Origin: Sitta carolinensis
Taxonomy: Eukaryota; Chordata; Aves; Passeriformes; Sittidae
Reading direction: 5' to 3'
Assembly (NCBI GenBank): GCA_032173965.1
Contig: CM063283.1
Location: 109,268,108-109,332,107 of the forward strand
Length of the DNA stretch: 64,000 nt
Part shown: positions 1-11,800 of the stretch, piece by piece
How positions within the stretch are numbered: position 1 is the stretch's first letter
How the letters are laid out: every line of letters begins with the position of its first letter
Notes under the pieces: generated by a model
Seen by the model: only the letters and a program-made list of their open reading frames with translations
What the model was told of the DNA's origin: nothing
Databases searched by the model: none
Translations under genes and position numbers: made by a program

Positions 1-3000
1 TTTCCACAATAAGCATCTATTCTGAAAGTAGCTGCCTCTTGCTCATAAATGAATAGCTGCCTTCATGGTCTGTGCCACATTTATTTTAACTTGGTCAGAC
101 TGGCTAAAATTAGATGACTGCTACTGAAATCTAAAATTCAAAAGAGGTCAAAGTTAGCCAGATTAGTGTGTTGTCAGCTGCATTTTAAAATCTTAAAAGA
201 AAGTCCTAAAATATTGGTGTATTCCCCACCAACTAGGGAACATTAATCATGTATGAGGTGAAAAAATGCAGCTGATCCCACAAATATTTCCAAAGCTAAA
301 TTTACGGAGCCACTCCTCACACACAGATACATTCCTTCCTCTGTGTTGTCAACAGTGCCTATTTTAATAAGGGTCCTTCAGATACCTCAGCTCTTTGGCC
401 ATACCTCCATCCCCTGCAGGCTTTCTAAAACTGAGAAGCACCAACAGACTGGCACTGAAATTGTTAGTAGGGATTTCACCTGGGGACAAGGGTGTCAGGC
501 TGGGGTCTGTATGGTTTGTTCAAAGCATCTTCAGCTCCAGATTGACGGATGTGGAAATTCTTGACTATGTACTGGTATCTCTGTAGCACTGGGAGCACTG
601 AGAGGTCTTGTTTTTCTTTGTGCAAAATGCTTCTTTCTCACTCTGTCACAAGATGTTTAAATAAACAAGTAATACTAATGTAGTTTTGTAGCAATATTTC
701 TTCAGTGTAGACTCAGAGAGATACGTGTGCAGCCTAGTGTTTAGTCACTCTTTTCCATACAAAGGCGGGTTGTATCAGTTTTCTGATAGAAAGATAGAAG
801 CCATTGCACATGGCAGAAAAAAACTCTCTATTTTAGGCAGAGCCTCCAAATGCAACAGGACATGATTCTCCATTACTTGCACTGTTAAATTTCTCAGGCT
901 ATTGAGATGCACACTTGACTACACTGACAAATCCTAATAAAATCAGATTGCCAAACAGAAAAAGGAAAAAGAAGTTATACAAGATAAAAGGGCTGTAAGC
1001 TCAGAAGTTTATTGAGACTGTTACAGAGCATGATCAGATTTACACTTTGAAGTACTAAAAGGATGATGAGTGTTTGACAGTGCCAAATGTGGTCTTTAGC
1101 TTTTTGTCTAGAGGTAGCTCCTCGTGGTAAGTACAAGCATCTGTCTCTATCAGGAAACTCACTGATCCAAGGCAGCACAAAACTTTTGCCTTCAACCTGA
1201 CTTTCATGGCTTCCCTCTCAGTTTGTTTCATCTCAAGGTTCTTTCTCCCTGGTGCCTTCAGTCCAAAATGTGCCAGTGGTACTTTAGTGCTTCCCCTTGT
1301 TTGCTCAGAACAGCTGTGAAAATAATGAGGCATTTTTATTTTGAGCTTAAAATTGAAGGCAGCAGTGTGCACCCGTGGATATTCAAAAATCTAAATGTGG
1401 GCTCATTGTAACGATGGCAAACCAGGGATATCATCAGTTCTTTTGCAAACACTGAAACTGGACTTCATCTTATGTTGCATCATGTAGCTTAAGCATTTAG
1501 GGCAAGCCACTGTTCCCCTCCATAGCCAAAGGAGAGGGAAATACCCTTCTAGAGAAAAAGCCCTTCCAGTTTATACTGCCTGTGTCCACAGTAAACTAAA
1601 AGTAAAAAAGCTTTTATTAGTGTCTGAACCATTAGACAACCCCACCCTCACTGACAGTTTTATTTTAACTGGGTAACAGACATCCTTGCTTTGCAAGTTT
1701 TTACCTTGAGGAAGGTATTTTTATTATGGCTCACAAAAACAAACAAACAAACAACAACAACAAAAAAAAAAAACCCAAACAAAAACAAACCCAAAGCATC
1801 TTTTTGAAGTAAAAATATGTTTTTTTGCCCAGACCTTGCCACATATGTTGCCTCTTTGCCAAACCACATAACAGTGCTCACCAGTTACTCCTGGTTTCAT
1901 GCAATAAGATACTTCTGACACATTGAGCAACAAAGCAAAGCAAATGTCACCTGTGGAGGGTGGCATTTCCATCACTGGTGGGTGTTTGAACCTGGTGTCT
2001 GACTTACTGCAGTTCCTTCCAGCCCCTTTTCTCTACATCTCTGGAATCACTAAAACACCAGAATCTGAAATGACTGTGAGATGGGGAGGAGGGTTACAGT
2101 GTGCAAACAGTGAGTGTTTAGTGGGAAAAAAAATAGAAAAAAAGGAAGCCTGCATTATTTTTATGTCCCATCCATGTGCCAGTTCCCCAGTCCTCCTGAA
2201 AGGCTTATTTCAAGACGTTAGTACTGCATTTCTTGACAGCCTGCTGCTTCCAAACTCAGGATTCCTGGTGAGCTGCAGTCTGCAGTTAAGATTTGAGCAT
2301 TCAGAAAGGACTGTAACTGAATTTAGATGCATGTAACTCTTAAATTACACAGTGCTGTAAAGTATTGATGTTTATACTTGATAGCTTTAATATTACTATT
2401 TATGTCTCAATAAATTATACTTGCAGAAGTAAAAATGGAAAAGCCAGACTGCATTAATATCTACACTAAACATAAATCTCAAAATATAATTGATATGGAT
2501 ATTAGCAGTGCAATTTCAATAATATTAAACATGCCTATGGCTTGTGATAGGATCTTCTAAATGCAATGTAAGAGGGATAAAGTGAATCAGGTAAGAAATA
2601 TTTTTTGCAGAAGAGCTGGTTTGAATGGAAGATTAAACCCCAGGCATTGGATACCAGACACTGATTTGAAGTGGGAAACGTAACACTTTTGATAAACCAA
2701 AGCAAGCTAAAATTAAATTCTTTTTAATATGACACTAAAATGTGCCTCAAATTTGAGGTCTGCAAATTATTCCTGTAATCTTTGTGAGGTTTGCAGTGGA
2801 GCATACTTACATTTTTTTTCTCTGGAGAGAAGACAACTTTTTACTTGCCAGTCATGCTCTACAAAAATTGGAGATGGAAAGCATTTCCCTAAAGTAAAAG
2901 TGTGTCTATTAAATATTTAAAAATAGGCACCCTATAGCAGAAGTTATCTGGCAAGTCAACTGCAGGCTTGTTGATGCCTCAGACTGTATTTCTGAAACAG

Positions 3001-4969
3001 CAGGGCACTGCATATCACCCTGAACAGGGCTGTGTTTTTACAGCAATAAATCAGTATTCAGCTCCTCTTCATGATATGACTTACAAGATTGTTGTTCACA
3101 TTCTATATTTGTGCTTATTATGGGCTAGAGGAAGCTGAGAAACTCATAAAACGAGCTTATCTTTTGTGTTAGGGTGAGAAGTGCTTTAAATTGTTTCAAC
3201 CATGAACTCCATAGATAGTGTAGCTACCCATATGTGAAATTACATTCCATAAAATGGCAATTTCACTCAAATCCATTAATGAATTTTCTAGCCTCCATGG
3301 GTTCCAGCATGGTTTTAATTTGGGTAGGGCATCTGTAGAGAAGAAGAGGATTTTTATTTGAAAAACATCATTGTATAGGGACAGACCTCCCTGCTCTGCA
3401 GAGGCATCTGAAGAAACCTCTGGAAAAGTTGTCAGGGTTGATCCTTCCCATTTCCTGGTGAACTTTCATGTATGAGGGAATGGGGTGGAGGAGGGTGAGG
3501 TGGGGCTTCTGCTTCTCTGAGTGTAGGAAAAATAGGACCAGGAACTGCAGATAAATTTATCTCACTGTTATATTCAGCCTACAGATTGCTTTAAAAATGT
3601 CATTGATTTACCACAGTAAACTGATAGTGTCAACACAATTAATTCTCTTTTCTTCAGGTTGTTTAAAGGTGCTTAAATGTCTGAGTTACCTTTCTGGCCT
3701 TCTATGAATGCCATGCAGAAAAACTTTGGAAAAAGAATATTAAAGCCCTGAAATAACTGATTGTAGAAATAAAGACAATAAAGTTTCTATTTTAATGCCT
3801 TTTGCTCAGCACTTGGCATGATTACAGCACCTTCAGAATGCAGAAAATATTCAAGTGTCTTCTGCATCATGGTAAACTTTCACTACTCAAGACAGTGTAC
3901 ATTGTGTACAAGGACTACATAGCTTAACAAAATATGTATTTATACATCCAGAAAACAAATTGGGACTCTTAAGGAAGTGGTATTGGTGGGACTTGATGCT
4001 AGCTGGAGTCTAGACAAGACTTTTAATCTGGTTCATGAAAGAGAAGTCCTGCACTGTAAGTAGAAAGAATATTTTTGGCTTGATAAGGTAAGCACATGTT
4101 TTTGTCTGGATGACATACTTATCCATCACTTGTAGACTGGACCACTAACATTTTCCATGTGACTCTATATTCCAGAAAACTTGCTTAGGATGATTTATTC
4201 CGTTTACTAGTGTAGTTGTATGCTGGCATTATATAATACCAGAATGCTACAGACTGCATAAGTTAGCAGCTGACTTCTGAGTAGAGTTTAATAATGATTT
4301 CATGTGCAAAGAGCAACTCTAGAGCCAGCCAAAACAAACTGGAAGCAACTCGTTGTCTCAGAATTAGAGTTAAATCTCTAACTGATTTGGGTCTATATTG
4401 CCTAGAGGCACTTGATCTTTTTCTATCAAACACTCACAATTGAGATTAGCAGCATGACATGGCTTTTTGATGTAAAAGACAGACATCAATAAGGGATTTT
4501 CTAAGCAATGTTTCTTATTCTGGACTGTTTTTCCTGCTGCCATGAATATCAGAGCTAAACTCTCCATAAATGCTGCACATGCTTTTTTTCATAATTGAGA
4601 AATTTGAGAAGAATTTGGAGCAAGGTTGAGATGGGGCTATTGTTTGCAAGCTGTAGTGAAGTAAACGTGTCAGCCCAAGATGTGACTCTACAGCCTGGCA
4701 GTGACCTCATCAGAGATTTGTCTCCTTTAACTGCAGATTTATCCAAGTATAACATTTCACCCAGACTGGTTTCTGTTGAGTGAATTTGTGTCTATGGTAG
4801 TTGGGAGAAAATTCCTTGAATGAGAACACCTAGCTCACACTTAACATCTTCCATAAATTTTGACTACCTTTAAATTTATATATTGGAAATGTTTATTATT
4901 GGAAATGTTTGCACCTACTAATTTTCTGCTCTTCTATTGATAATTGAAATACAATAATTAACAATTTGC
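1..4969. other. Unique AT-rich non-coding sequence
   Basis: I recognise no gene or interspersed repeat in this stretch apart from the A-rich simple repeat at 1734-1795. Open frames on both strands are short and mutually overlapping, as expected by chance. Two details are recorded. A minus-strand frame at 1489-1548 follows a pyrimidine-rich acceptor-like site and ends in a stop, with an AATAAA (minus strand, 1335-1340) about 150 bases beyond; it is a weak terminal-exon candidate. Near 4880-4915 a short tandem duplication of TATTGGAAATGTTT occurs. Neither supports a gene by itself. Confidence 0.5.
1734..1795. repeat. A-rich simple repeat (CAAA/CAA)n
   Basis: The sequence is built of CAAA, CAA and pure A units on the plus strand. 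It is low-complexity DNA; read on the minus strand it produces spurious Phe/Val/Cys-rich frames. It could be an old A-rich tail, but no LINE or retrocopy is recognisable immediately upstream. Confidence 0.85.
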
Positions 4970-4974
4970 CATGT
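4970..4974 (+). repeat. 5' target-site duplication (CATGT) of solo LTR
   Basis: CATGT lies directly before the TG that opens the LTR at 4975 and is repeated exactly directly after the terminal CA, at 5674-5678. A 5-bp duplication is what retroviral integrases of the ERVL/class III and some other groups make. It defines both edges of the insertion. Confidence 0.85.
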
Positions 4975-5257
4975 TGTCTTGGGTTGCAGTGCAAGATGTG
5001 ACCAAAATCATGTATTCTATCACCATCTGTTGAAGCCGAGGCGGGGTGTGTGTGTGTGGGGTGTTGTTATCCTCTGTTCATGGGGAAGCTGTTAACACCA
5101 GCTGGGGCAGTTTTCTTTATCTTTTCCATGACCCATTCTCATCCAGGGAGAGATCTTCTGCTAATGGGCCACTGAGTCTCCTTTCATGACTGATAAACTG
5201 ACATCATCCCACTGGGAGATGCTCCACCCAGGGGGAGCAGCCAAGCATTCCCACCTG

Positions 5258-5264
5258 GATAAAA
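5258..5264 (+). promoter_or_regulatory. TATA-like box of the solo LTR
   Basis: GATAAAA sits about 280 bases inside the LTR and about 260 bases upstream of the AATAAA signal, the usual placement of the retroviral core promoter. Activity is not demonstrated; the assignment rests on position within the element. Confidence 0.4.
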
Positions 5265-5521
5265 TCTGAGAATTGGAACACCAAGGCAGCCTTTCCCACT
5301 GGATTCCCAGAGGGAGAGCAGGCCCATCTACACCACTGGACCTTCAGAGGAAATCTCCCCCCTTTCTACAGGATCATTGCTTCAACAGAATCTGCCACTC
5401 CAGGAGGGCTGCAGCCACCGTCTAATCAGACAGGTCCCAGCACCCTGGCCCACAGGGTGTCAGGTTGGATTCTGACTCTGTCAGTGGGGTTTGTAATACT
5501 GCATTTTATTTTAATTCTCTT

Positions 5522-5527
5522 AATAAA
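5522..5527 (+). terminator. Polyadenylation signal AATAAA in the solo LTR
   Basis: A canonical AATAAA lies about 150 bases before the 3' end of the LTR, where the R/U5 boundary is expected. It could terminate plus-strand transcripts passing through this locus. Confidence 0.55.
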
Positions 5528-5673
5528 AAACTGTTATTTCTATTCACATTTCTTTGTCTGAGATCCCCCTTAACTTCAAAATTATAATAATTCGGAGGGA
5601 GGGTGTTTACATTCTCCATTCCAAGGGAGGCTCCTGCCTTCCTTAGCAGACACCTATCATTCAAACCAAGTCA

Positions 5674-5678
5674 CATGT
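5674..5678 (+). repeat. 3' target-site duplication (CATGT) of solo LTR
   Basis: This is the exact copy of the CATGT at 4970-4974, directly after the terminal CA of the LTR. Confidence 0.85.
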
Positions 5679-8600
5679 ATAAGGGAAAAACACAAGTCCC
5701 TCATAAAAACCGAATTTTGGGTTTTACCTCCAGGTCCCATTTTTATCTTGTTTTTATGTATCTTAAAGGAGAAAAGTAAAACATGACAGACAGAAATACT
5801 CTAGTTCTCAGACCACTATCTGCACCCTTAGTTCACTAGGGTGTTTTTGCTTTTTCCTTTTCTTGCCTTCTGTTATTACTAGCCAGATCTGGGATCCTAT
5901 AATCCCTTTCCTCTCCTAGCCAGACTCCGAGCAGGAACACAGAGCATGGATCAGTGTCTGAACATTTCCTCACAGCTCAGCAGCCTTGCTGGCTCCCATG
6001 CATGGAGAAGTTTGGATTTTCAGCAGTTCAGTGCTGTGATTTTTTCACATTTGTCTTTCAGGCAGTTCCTCATCTCAGGCCTAATGTGCCCAGCCAGGCA
6101 TGGAGCTGAGGACAGGCACGGCAGGGGATGAGCAGGGAGCCTGCTGCTGGGAGAGGAAGCCTTGGAGGCTTTGTTCTCCAGGGCTCTGTGTGCTGGGGAG
6201 AGGCTCTAAAAACCCAACACCAACAAGTCTGAGGGTGCTGCCCTGTCCCTACACCCAGCTCCCTGAGGCTGGTGGGCAGCAGTGTGTTTTGGAATGCTGG
6301 GGGAAAAAAACAACACTGAAATTCCTTGACAACAAGCAGAAACTCAAAGGAATTAACCGAGAAATAAAATGCTCAAGACATTTTTATAACACATATCTAG
6401 TTTGCTTCTTAATTCCCTTCAATCTACTTTTTTTCTTCCACAAAGTCATAGTTTCTGGCATACTCTGAAGTCTGGTGGTGCTACAATGACTTTCTTTTAA
6501 GGACATCTCCCTTTGGAATATTTGTGTGTGTGGTTTCTTTGTTCTGTGAGCAGAATATGCCTGCCAGCGAGACAGAATCTCATTTAGTTACAAAATACAC
6601 TGATTCTCTTAATGAAGTTGTAGATCTGTTCTGCAGATGAGGGTCTCCTCAGCTTCTCTCAGTAGGACAATTATGGTTTGTTTTAAAAGTACAGAAATTC
6701 TCTGAGGCATCAGCTCCTTCAGTTTTTTAGCAGGTTTTGTTGAATTATATATAATATATGTTAATGCAGTGCCACAAACTGGACCTACATTCTGTCATGA
6801 GAGAAGAGCTTTAGTTTTTCAGGGGGATGTTTTAGTTTTCATTTATCACATTACTATTCTGCAGGGGTTTGCTTGAGCAGTCAGAATTGACTTGTGTCAA
6901 TTGAGCCTGCATTTTAAATTAAGATGGGGTCATCCTCTTCTGTGTTTGATAATCATCAGTTGCTTGAAGCATACAAGAAGATGTGTTTAGACAGGTAGGT
7001 TTGAGCTTTCTGGTGATGAAAATTGCACAAATCTTAAAACTTATTAGGCCATGCAATTAAACACTTGTTCTTTTTTGTTTATGCCTTGTAGGTGTATTCT
7101 TTATGCAGTATGGCTCTTCCTATGAAGACAAATCTGACAATCATTCAGACAGGCATTTATCCTTGCTTTCTCATATAAATTCAGCTCCTCTTCCTGAGTT
7201 TCAGCTTAAAAAAAAATTAAACTATTTAACTTCTTTTGCTGCTCATTCTGGCCACACAGCTTACTTCTTTCCATTGTACACATATTCCATAAGGCATTTG
7301 CAAAGGTGAGGGTGCTCTGGAGTGGCAGAACTTCCCATCTCATAGCACCCACGTCACATATGTATCCCATCAGTTTGAAAATCTTTCCCTCTTTCAATGT
7401 ATTTGTACTAGAATTAGAGCTGATGCTTTCTTTCTGAGCAGGAATGCCTACAGGACCCAGGCGAGACTGGCAGTGCTGAGCTGAGCATGGGGTTTACATA
7501 AGATGTCAATCCCTGCCCTCAAAATCTTGTGAGCCAAATAAACAGGACCAAGAGCAGGAGGAAAGAAGAGAGGTAAAGTGACAGGTCAAGGTCACACATC
7601 AGAAGTCAGTGAGAGCAGTGGGACCAGAACAGAGGTTTGGATAGCCCCTGTTGCACCAAGTGTGGGGTATTTTATGGAGTTTATCCATAGGCTCAGAGGA
7701 TTCAATTATTTTTTTATTGCCTTCCCTCTGCTGCCCTTACATGTGACCAGCGGCAGCTGTGGTGCTGGCTACTGCCAAAGTAGTAAATAGAGTCTTTTAT
7801 CCCCACTGAAAGGAGAGTGAATGATGTAATTTGGCTCCCCTTCCCTCCTGCTGACTGCCAAGACATTATTTCTGTATCGGTGCACATGGCCATTTGGCAC
7901 CAAACAGGACCCCTCTCTTTGTGGAAGTGGAGGCAGGATGTTAATTCTCTTTGATGTACCAGTAACGTATCTGGAGGCGTGCAGCCGCATTCCTTTCAGG
8001 AGGCAACTGTCTCCCAGTGTTCCCTGACAAAAAGGGAGTGTGGGCTCCTTTCACTGCGTGTGCAGAGCCCGAGGAGGTGACCACACAGCCCTGCTGGGCA
8101 CAGTTCAATCCTGGTGTGTGTTTTTGGCTTCAATGGGACAGTGAGGCTGTTTGTGTTGCCCATTGGGGTGGTTCTGCTCCAGAGCACCTCTGTGTTAATT
8201 CATTAAACTTATTTGTTCTACAGCCTGTAAATTTAAGCAGTATTCCTTTTAAAGTCTGGAAGAAGGATTCAGATACTGTGTAACATAGGAAGTCATATGG
8301 CACCCACAAGGCTGTATTTCTGCCTAGTCTGTGTCCGTCTCCCAACCATATGAAAATATTCTTACTCCAGTGGCTTTACATCAGGTCATTAACTTTGGTT
8401 TACTGCCTGTGAAGACAGTTCTGTGAACTTTCCTTCTGGATTTTTGTGAACAGGAACAATTTGTTGGAAAGGGCAGGGAAGGAGAGTGGTTGCCTTTTGA
8501 TGCCAGTCCAGATTTATGTGTTTGGCTTGTGTAAGACATGGAATTACCCTGTTTCCTCCTTGAGACCTCCTGCACCTCACATTGAATGAAGTGAGGATAT

Positions 8601-8800
8601 AAGATAATACTTTTTTTCTCTCTTAGGAAAACATAAGAAAGTCCTGGACAAAAGAAGGCCAGCAAAGCTGCTAAAACCAGCAGGCAAATGATAGTGAGTG
8701 CCTTTTTCATCCTGTGTCTGTCTCTGTTAGGAAAGAAAGAGATTGCTTTCATTCAGGTAGGAGACACCTAACAAAGTAAGAGAGTTTGGAGTCTCAGGAT
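5679..8800. other. Unique non-coding sequence
   Basis: I recognise no gene or repeat family here. The end of the stretch (about 8600-8760) is unusual. On the plus strand, two pyrimidine-rich acceptor-like sites ending in TTAG are followed by GTGAGTG and GTAGGA donor-like sites. On the minus strand, a frame starting at an ATG at 8712-8710 begins with a basic residue pair and a long Leu/Ala/Ile stretch resembling a secretory signal. Both are treated as findings rather than genes. Confidence 0.45.
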
Positions 8801-8843
8801 AAAAAAAAAAAAAAAAAAAAAAAAAACACAACAAAAAAAAAAA
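8801..8843 (+). repeat. Poly(A) tract (A26, then A11)
   Basis: Twenty-six A residues are followed by CACAAC and eleven more A residues. This is either a homopolymer expansion or the tail of a retrotransposed sequence inserted in plus orientation. I cannot identify a source transcript just upstream and see no target-site duplication, so the origin is open. Confidence 0.85.
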
Positions 8844-11800
8844 TACAGCACTATTCTGTCTCAGTTTGAGTTGACTGAAAGAGTTGTATTGCATAATGTC
8901 CAGCCCAACACACATGGAAATTCACAGAGTGAGAGAACAAGTTCGTTGAGAGCCTATTCCCAGCCCTCTTCTAACCAGGACAGAATCAAGAAGATTTTTA
9001 ACTGCACATTAATTATAAGCTTGACAGTTCTCTCTTTCATTTTTCACTGCATTTTCAACTCACCTAAGTTGCCCTAGGCAGCTCACATGTCTGCTCACAG
9101 GAGTGCTGTGAATGAACGGTTCAAGGTTTCATGGCCTCTGTGAGCTGACAGAGGGTCATTCCTTCCTTTGTTGTTTGGCAGTCAGAGCAAAGAAACAGAC
9201 TGAACACACCTGCACTGGTAGCATCCAGACTCTCCAGTTGTTGTGTTCATTGCTGCACACTCAAGGATAAATCCAGTGAATACTTGAGCATCCAGAAGCA
9301 AGTCTGGCACTGGAGAGCAGGGGTAGCTGAGAGGGCCCCAGTTTCAGTCTTTACATGTAGATGATTCTGGTCAAAAATACCTGGGAGTGGTGCCCAGGGG
9401 CAGCCCAGTCACCAAAAAGGACTCTTTGGGCTATGACTGCCCTTTATCTCACCCTGCCACGGTATTGCTCTTGGTGCCACCACTCCCTGTTCACTACACC
9501 ACTGCCATGAACTGCAGAGGGGCAGGTGAGCAGCACAGAGAGCAATGCAGCAGAGCCTCAGCCTTTTCTTACCCCACAGGATGAAACCTGTTCAGGCAGA
9601 AGGCTGGATTTGTCCCTTCACGCACAGAGAGAAACACAGTTCCTGCTTCTCTCCCCACTTACCCACCCTGCCCCCAAATCCCTTGGTTGTACCATCTATA
9701 TCCACATCCCAAACAAGTCCTTTATTCCCTGAATGGCTTCTCGTGCCTTCTCATGCTTCCATTGAGAAAGTGCTTCATTAAAGAATTTTTCTCAAGAGAA
9801 GATATGTTTGGCTAGAAGACAAGTGTGTGTTTATTTTTTCAGTAGTAGGATCACTGCAGCCAGTCAGAGCCAATCTGATACAGGAGGGCTCCAACTCAAA
9901 CTTCCTGATTCCACCTTGGAAAAAGCACTTGGCCCACAGTGGGTGTAGAGTTATGTCACTTAGAGGTGAAGCTGCTTCCTCTGAGAAAAGGAGCAGAGTT
10001 CAGGGGAGAGCCACAGAGGATCAGGCTTTTGCTTCTGCTGTTTCCAAAGCAAGGAGTGCTGCAGATCTAAGGGGCTGTCCCATCATGTTTTGATGCCACC
10101 CTGGACATCAATATCCTCTTTGGGAGTAGTCTGGCTTTTAATGGGAAAAATTTGTGGTAGTGGTGCCTTCATCACTGCCTGCTTTGTGGGTGCCTGTATC
10201 TCAGTGTGTGTGGGCAAGCAAAACAGCTGAGGAAAGGGTGGTCCCAGAACTTGCTCCTGCTTCCATCAGAATTGCTCTTGGCCAATGTGGCACTACCAGC
10301 TTGTCGAGTGCCCATTTCTGGCTGCATAGGCACAGAGCTCAGCAATTCAGCCTCTCACTGGCCTCTCATTCCTGACTGTCAGCTGCTTCAGCTCTGTGTC
10401 TGGCTGTACCCCATCTCACGGGGCTGCCCGTGGTAATCACTCAGCCAAGCTTCCTGCTGGCTTGTCCATATAGGTTTTTATCCTGTCAAAAATGCATGGA
10501 TACTCTGTTAAACTGATAATTCTCTGAGGCAGGATCTTATGCAATATCATTCATAACAGCTGTTTTCCTTAACTACTTTTGCTGCACAATGAAACCTCTG
10601 AGTGACAGCAGTTGATTTAAATCCTACCTTCCCTAGAAAGGAAGGTGAAACTCAACCACCCCTCGTGCTAGATTCAACAATGGCCTTACTGGCAAGAACC
10701 AAAGGCTGTGGAAAAGGTCTTTACAACCAACTTAATATTTCATTGAGGAAAATACTGGATTTTAGTTTGGGAGCAAATACAAATTGTGGAAGAGAAAAGA
10801 TGAGTTGGTCCAAACATCACACCTCCAGGATAGCCCTCAGCCTCTGAACTTCACTTGGCACTGTTTAAAACAACAGGTAATTCTGCAACAGGTCTGGAAA
10901 CTCCTGAGATATAGACTCAAGGAGGAAGATTCACATCTGCAATCCAGAATTGGAGCCAGACATAACTTGTGGAGCAGAGGCTTTTCCCGTAAGGAAGGTT
11001 TACATGCACTTTTTCCTGAGCTACCTCTGATGTTGAGGCAGTCAATAATAGTCGACTTTTGTTTTCAAGACTGAGCTCACTCTCCCTGTTAATGCTTCTG
11101 TGGAAGATAAATGCAGGGACCTGTTCTGAGCCCTGCCTGGTCCTGTGTTTGGGGCAGAAAACAAGATGCAGAGAGTCTGCTCTGTCCTCTCTGCCAAAGA
11201 CAGGCTGCCCTCCACTTGGTGAATGAGGAAGGCTTTCCCCTCTGGTCTCTGTGTGTGTGTCCCCAATATCTCAGCTCTAAACCCCTCCACAGTTTATTGG
11301 AAACATGCAAATTCCCTATCCTCAGGGCCAGCCACTTGTCTGTATCTTCACTAATATCCTAAAAACAAAGTCCCACAGCCCTGTGAGTGCTCTTAAGCTA
11401 AAGCTTTGTTTCCAGCATTTCTGCCATAGTCAGAAATGGTCCTAAGTACATCAGCATGGCACTGTAACAAATGATACAATTATTCCTGCATACAGCACTG
11501 TTTCAAAGACACTTATTTTATCAGCCAGTGCATTTCAGTGGAATTTATTTCCTCTCTTCTGTTATTCATTTACTTCTCTTCTTTTTATTGCAATAAAACT
11601 GAACAGAGGGGTGAAAATCTGGATGTCAGTTCAAAATGTTGCAGTAAATAATTCACAGTAATAAAAGGAGAAATTGCTTTCTGTTGACTGCCGCTCATGC
11701 AGGGCACTGCATGCAGCTCAGCCCTGATAAACATGGTCAACTGTGGATACACAAATTTGAAGTCTGTCTGTCTTCTGTTTCAACCTTGTCTGATGTTATA

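Larger units (their letters stand above)
4975..5673 (+). mobile_element. Solo LTR of an endogenous retrovirus, avian type, intact
   Basis: This 699-bp element starts TGTCTTGGGTTG and ends CAAACCAAGTCA, an imperfect terminal inverted repeat with the canonical TG...CA ends and a 5-bp CATGT duplication on each side. Inside are a TATA-like GGATAAAA (about 5257-5264) and an AATAAA at 5522-5527, in the order expected for U3, R and U5 on the plus strand. No gag, pol or env sequence adjoins it, so it is a solo LTR left by recombination between two LTRs. From memory it matches an LTR common in songbird genomes. The clean ends and matching duplications argue for a fairly young insertion. The 5-bp duplication favours an ERVL-like origin, but the class is inferred. 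Confidence 0.92.
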
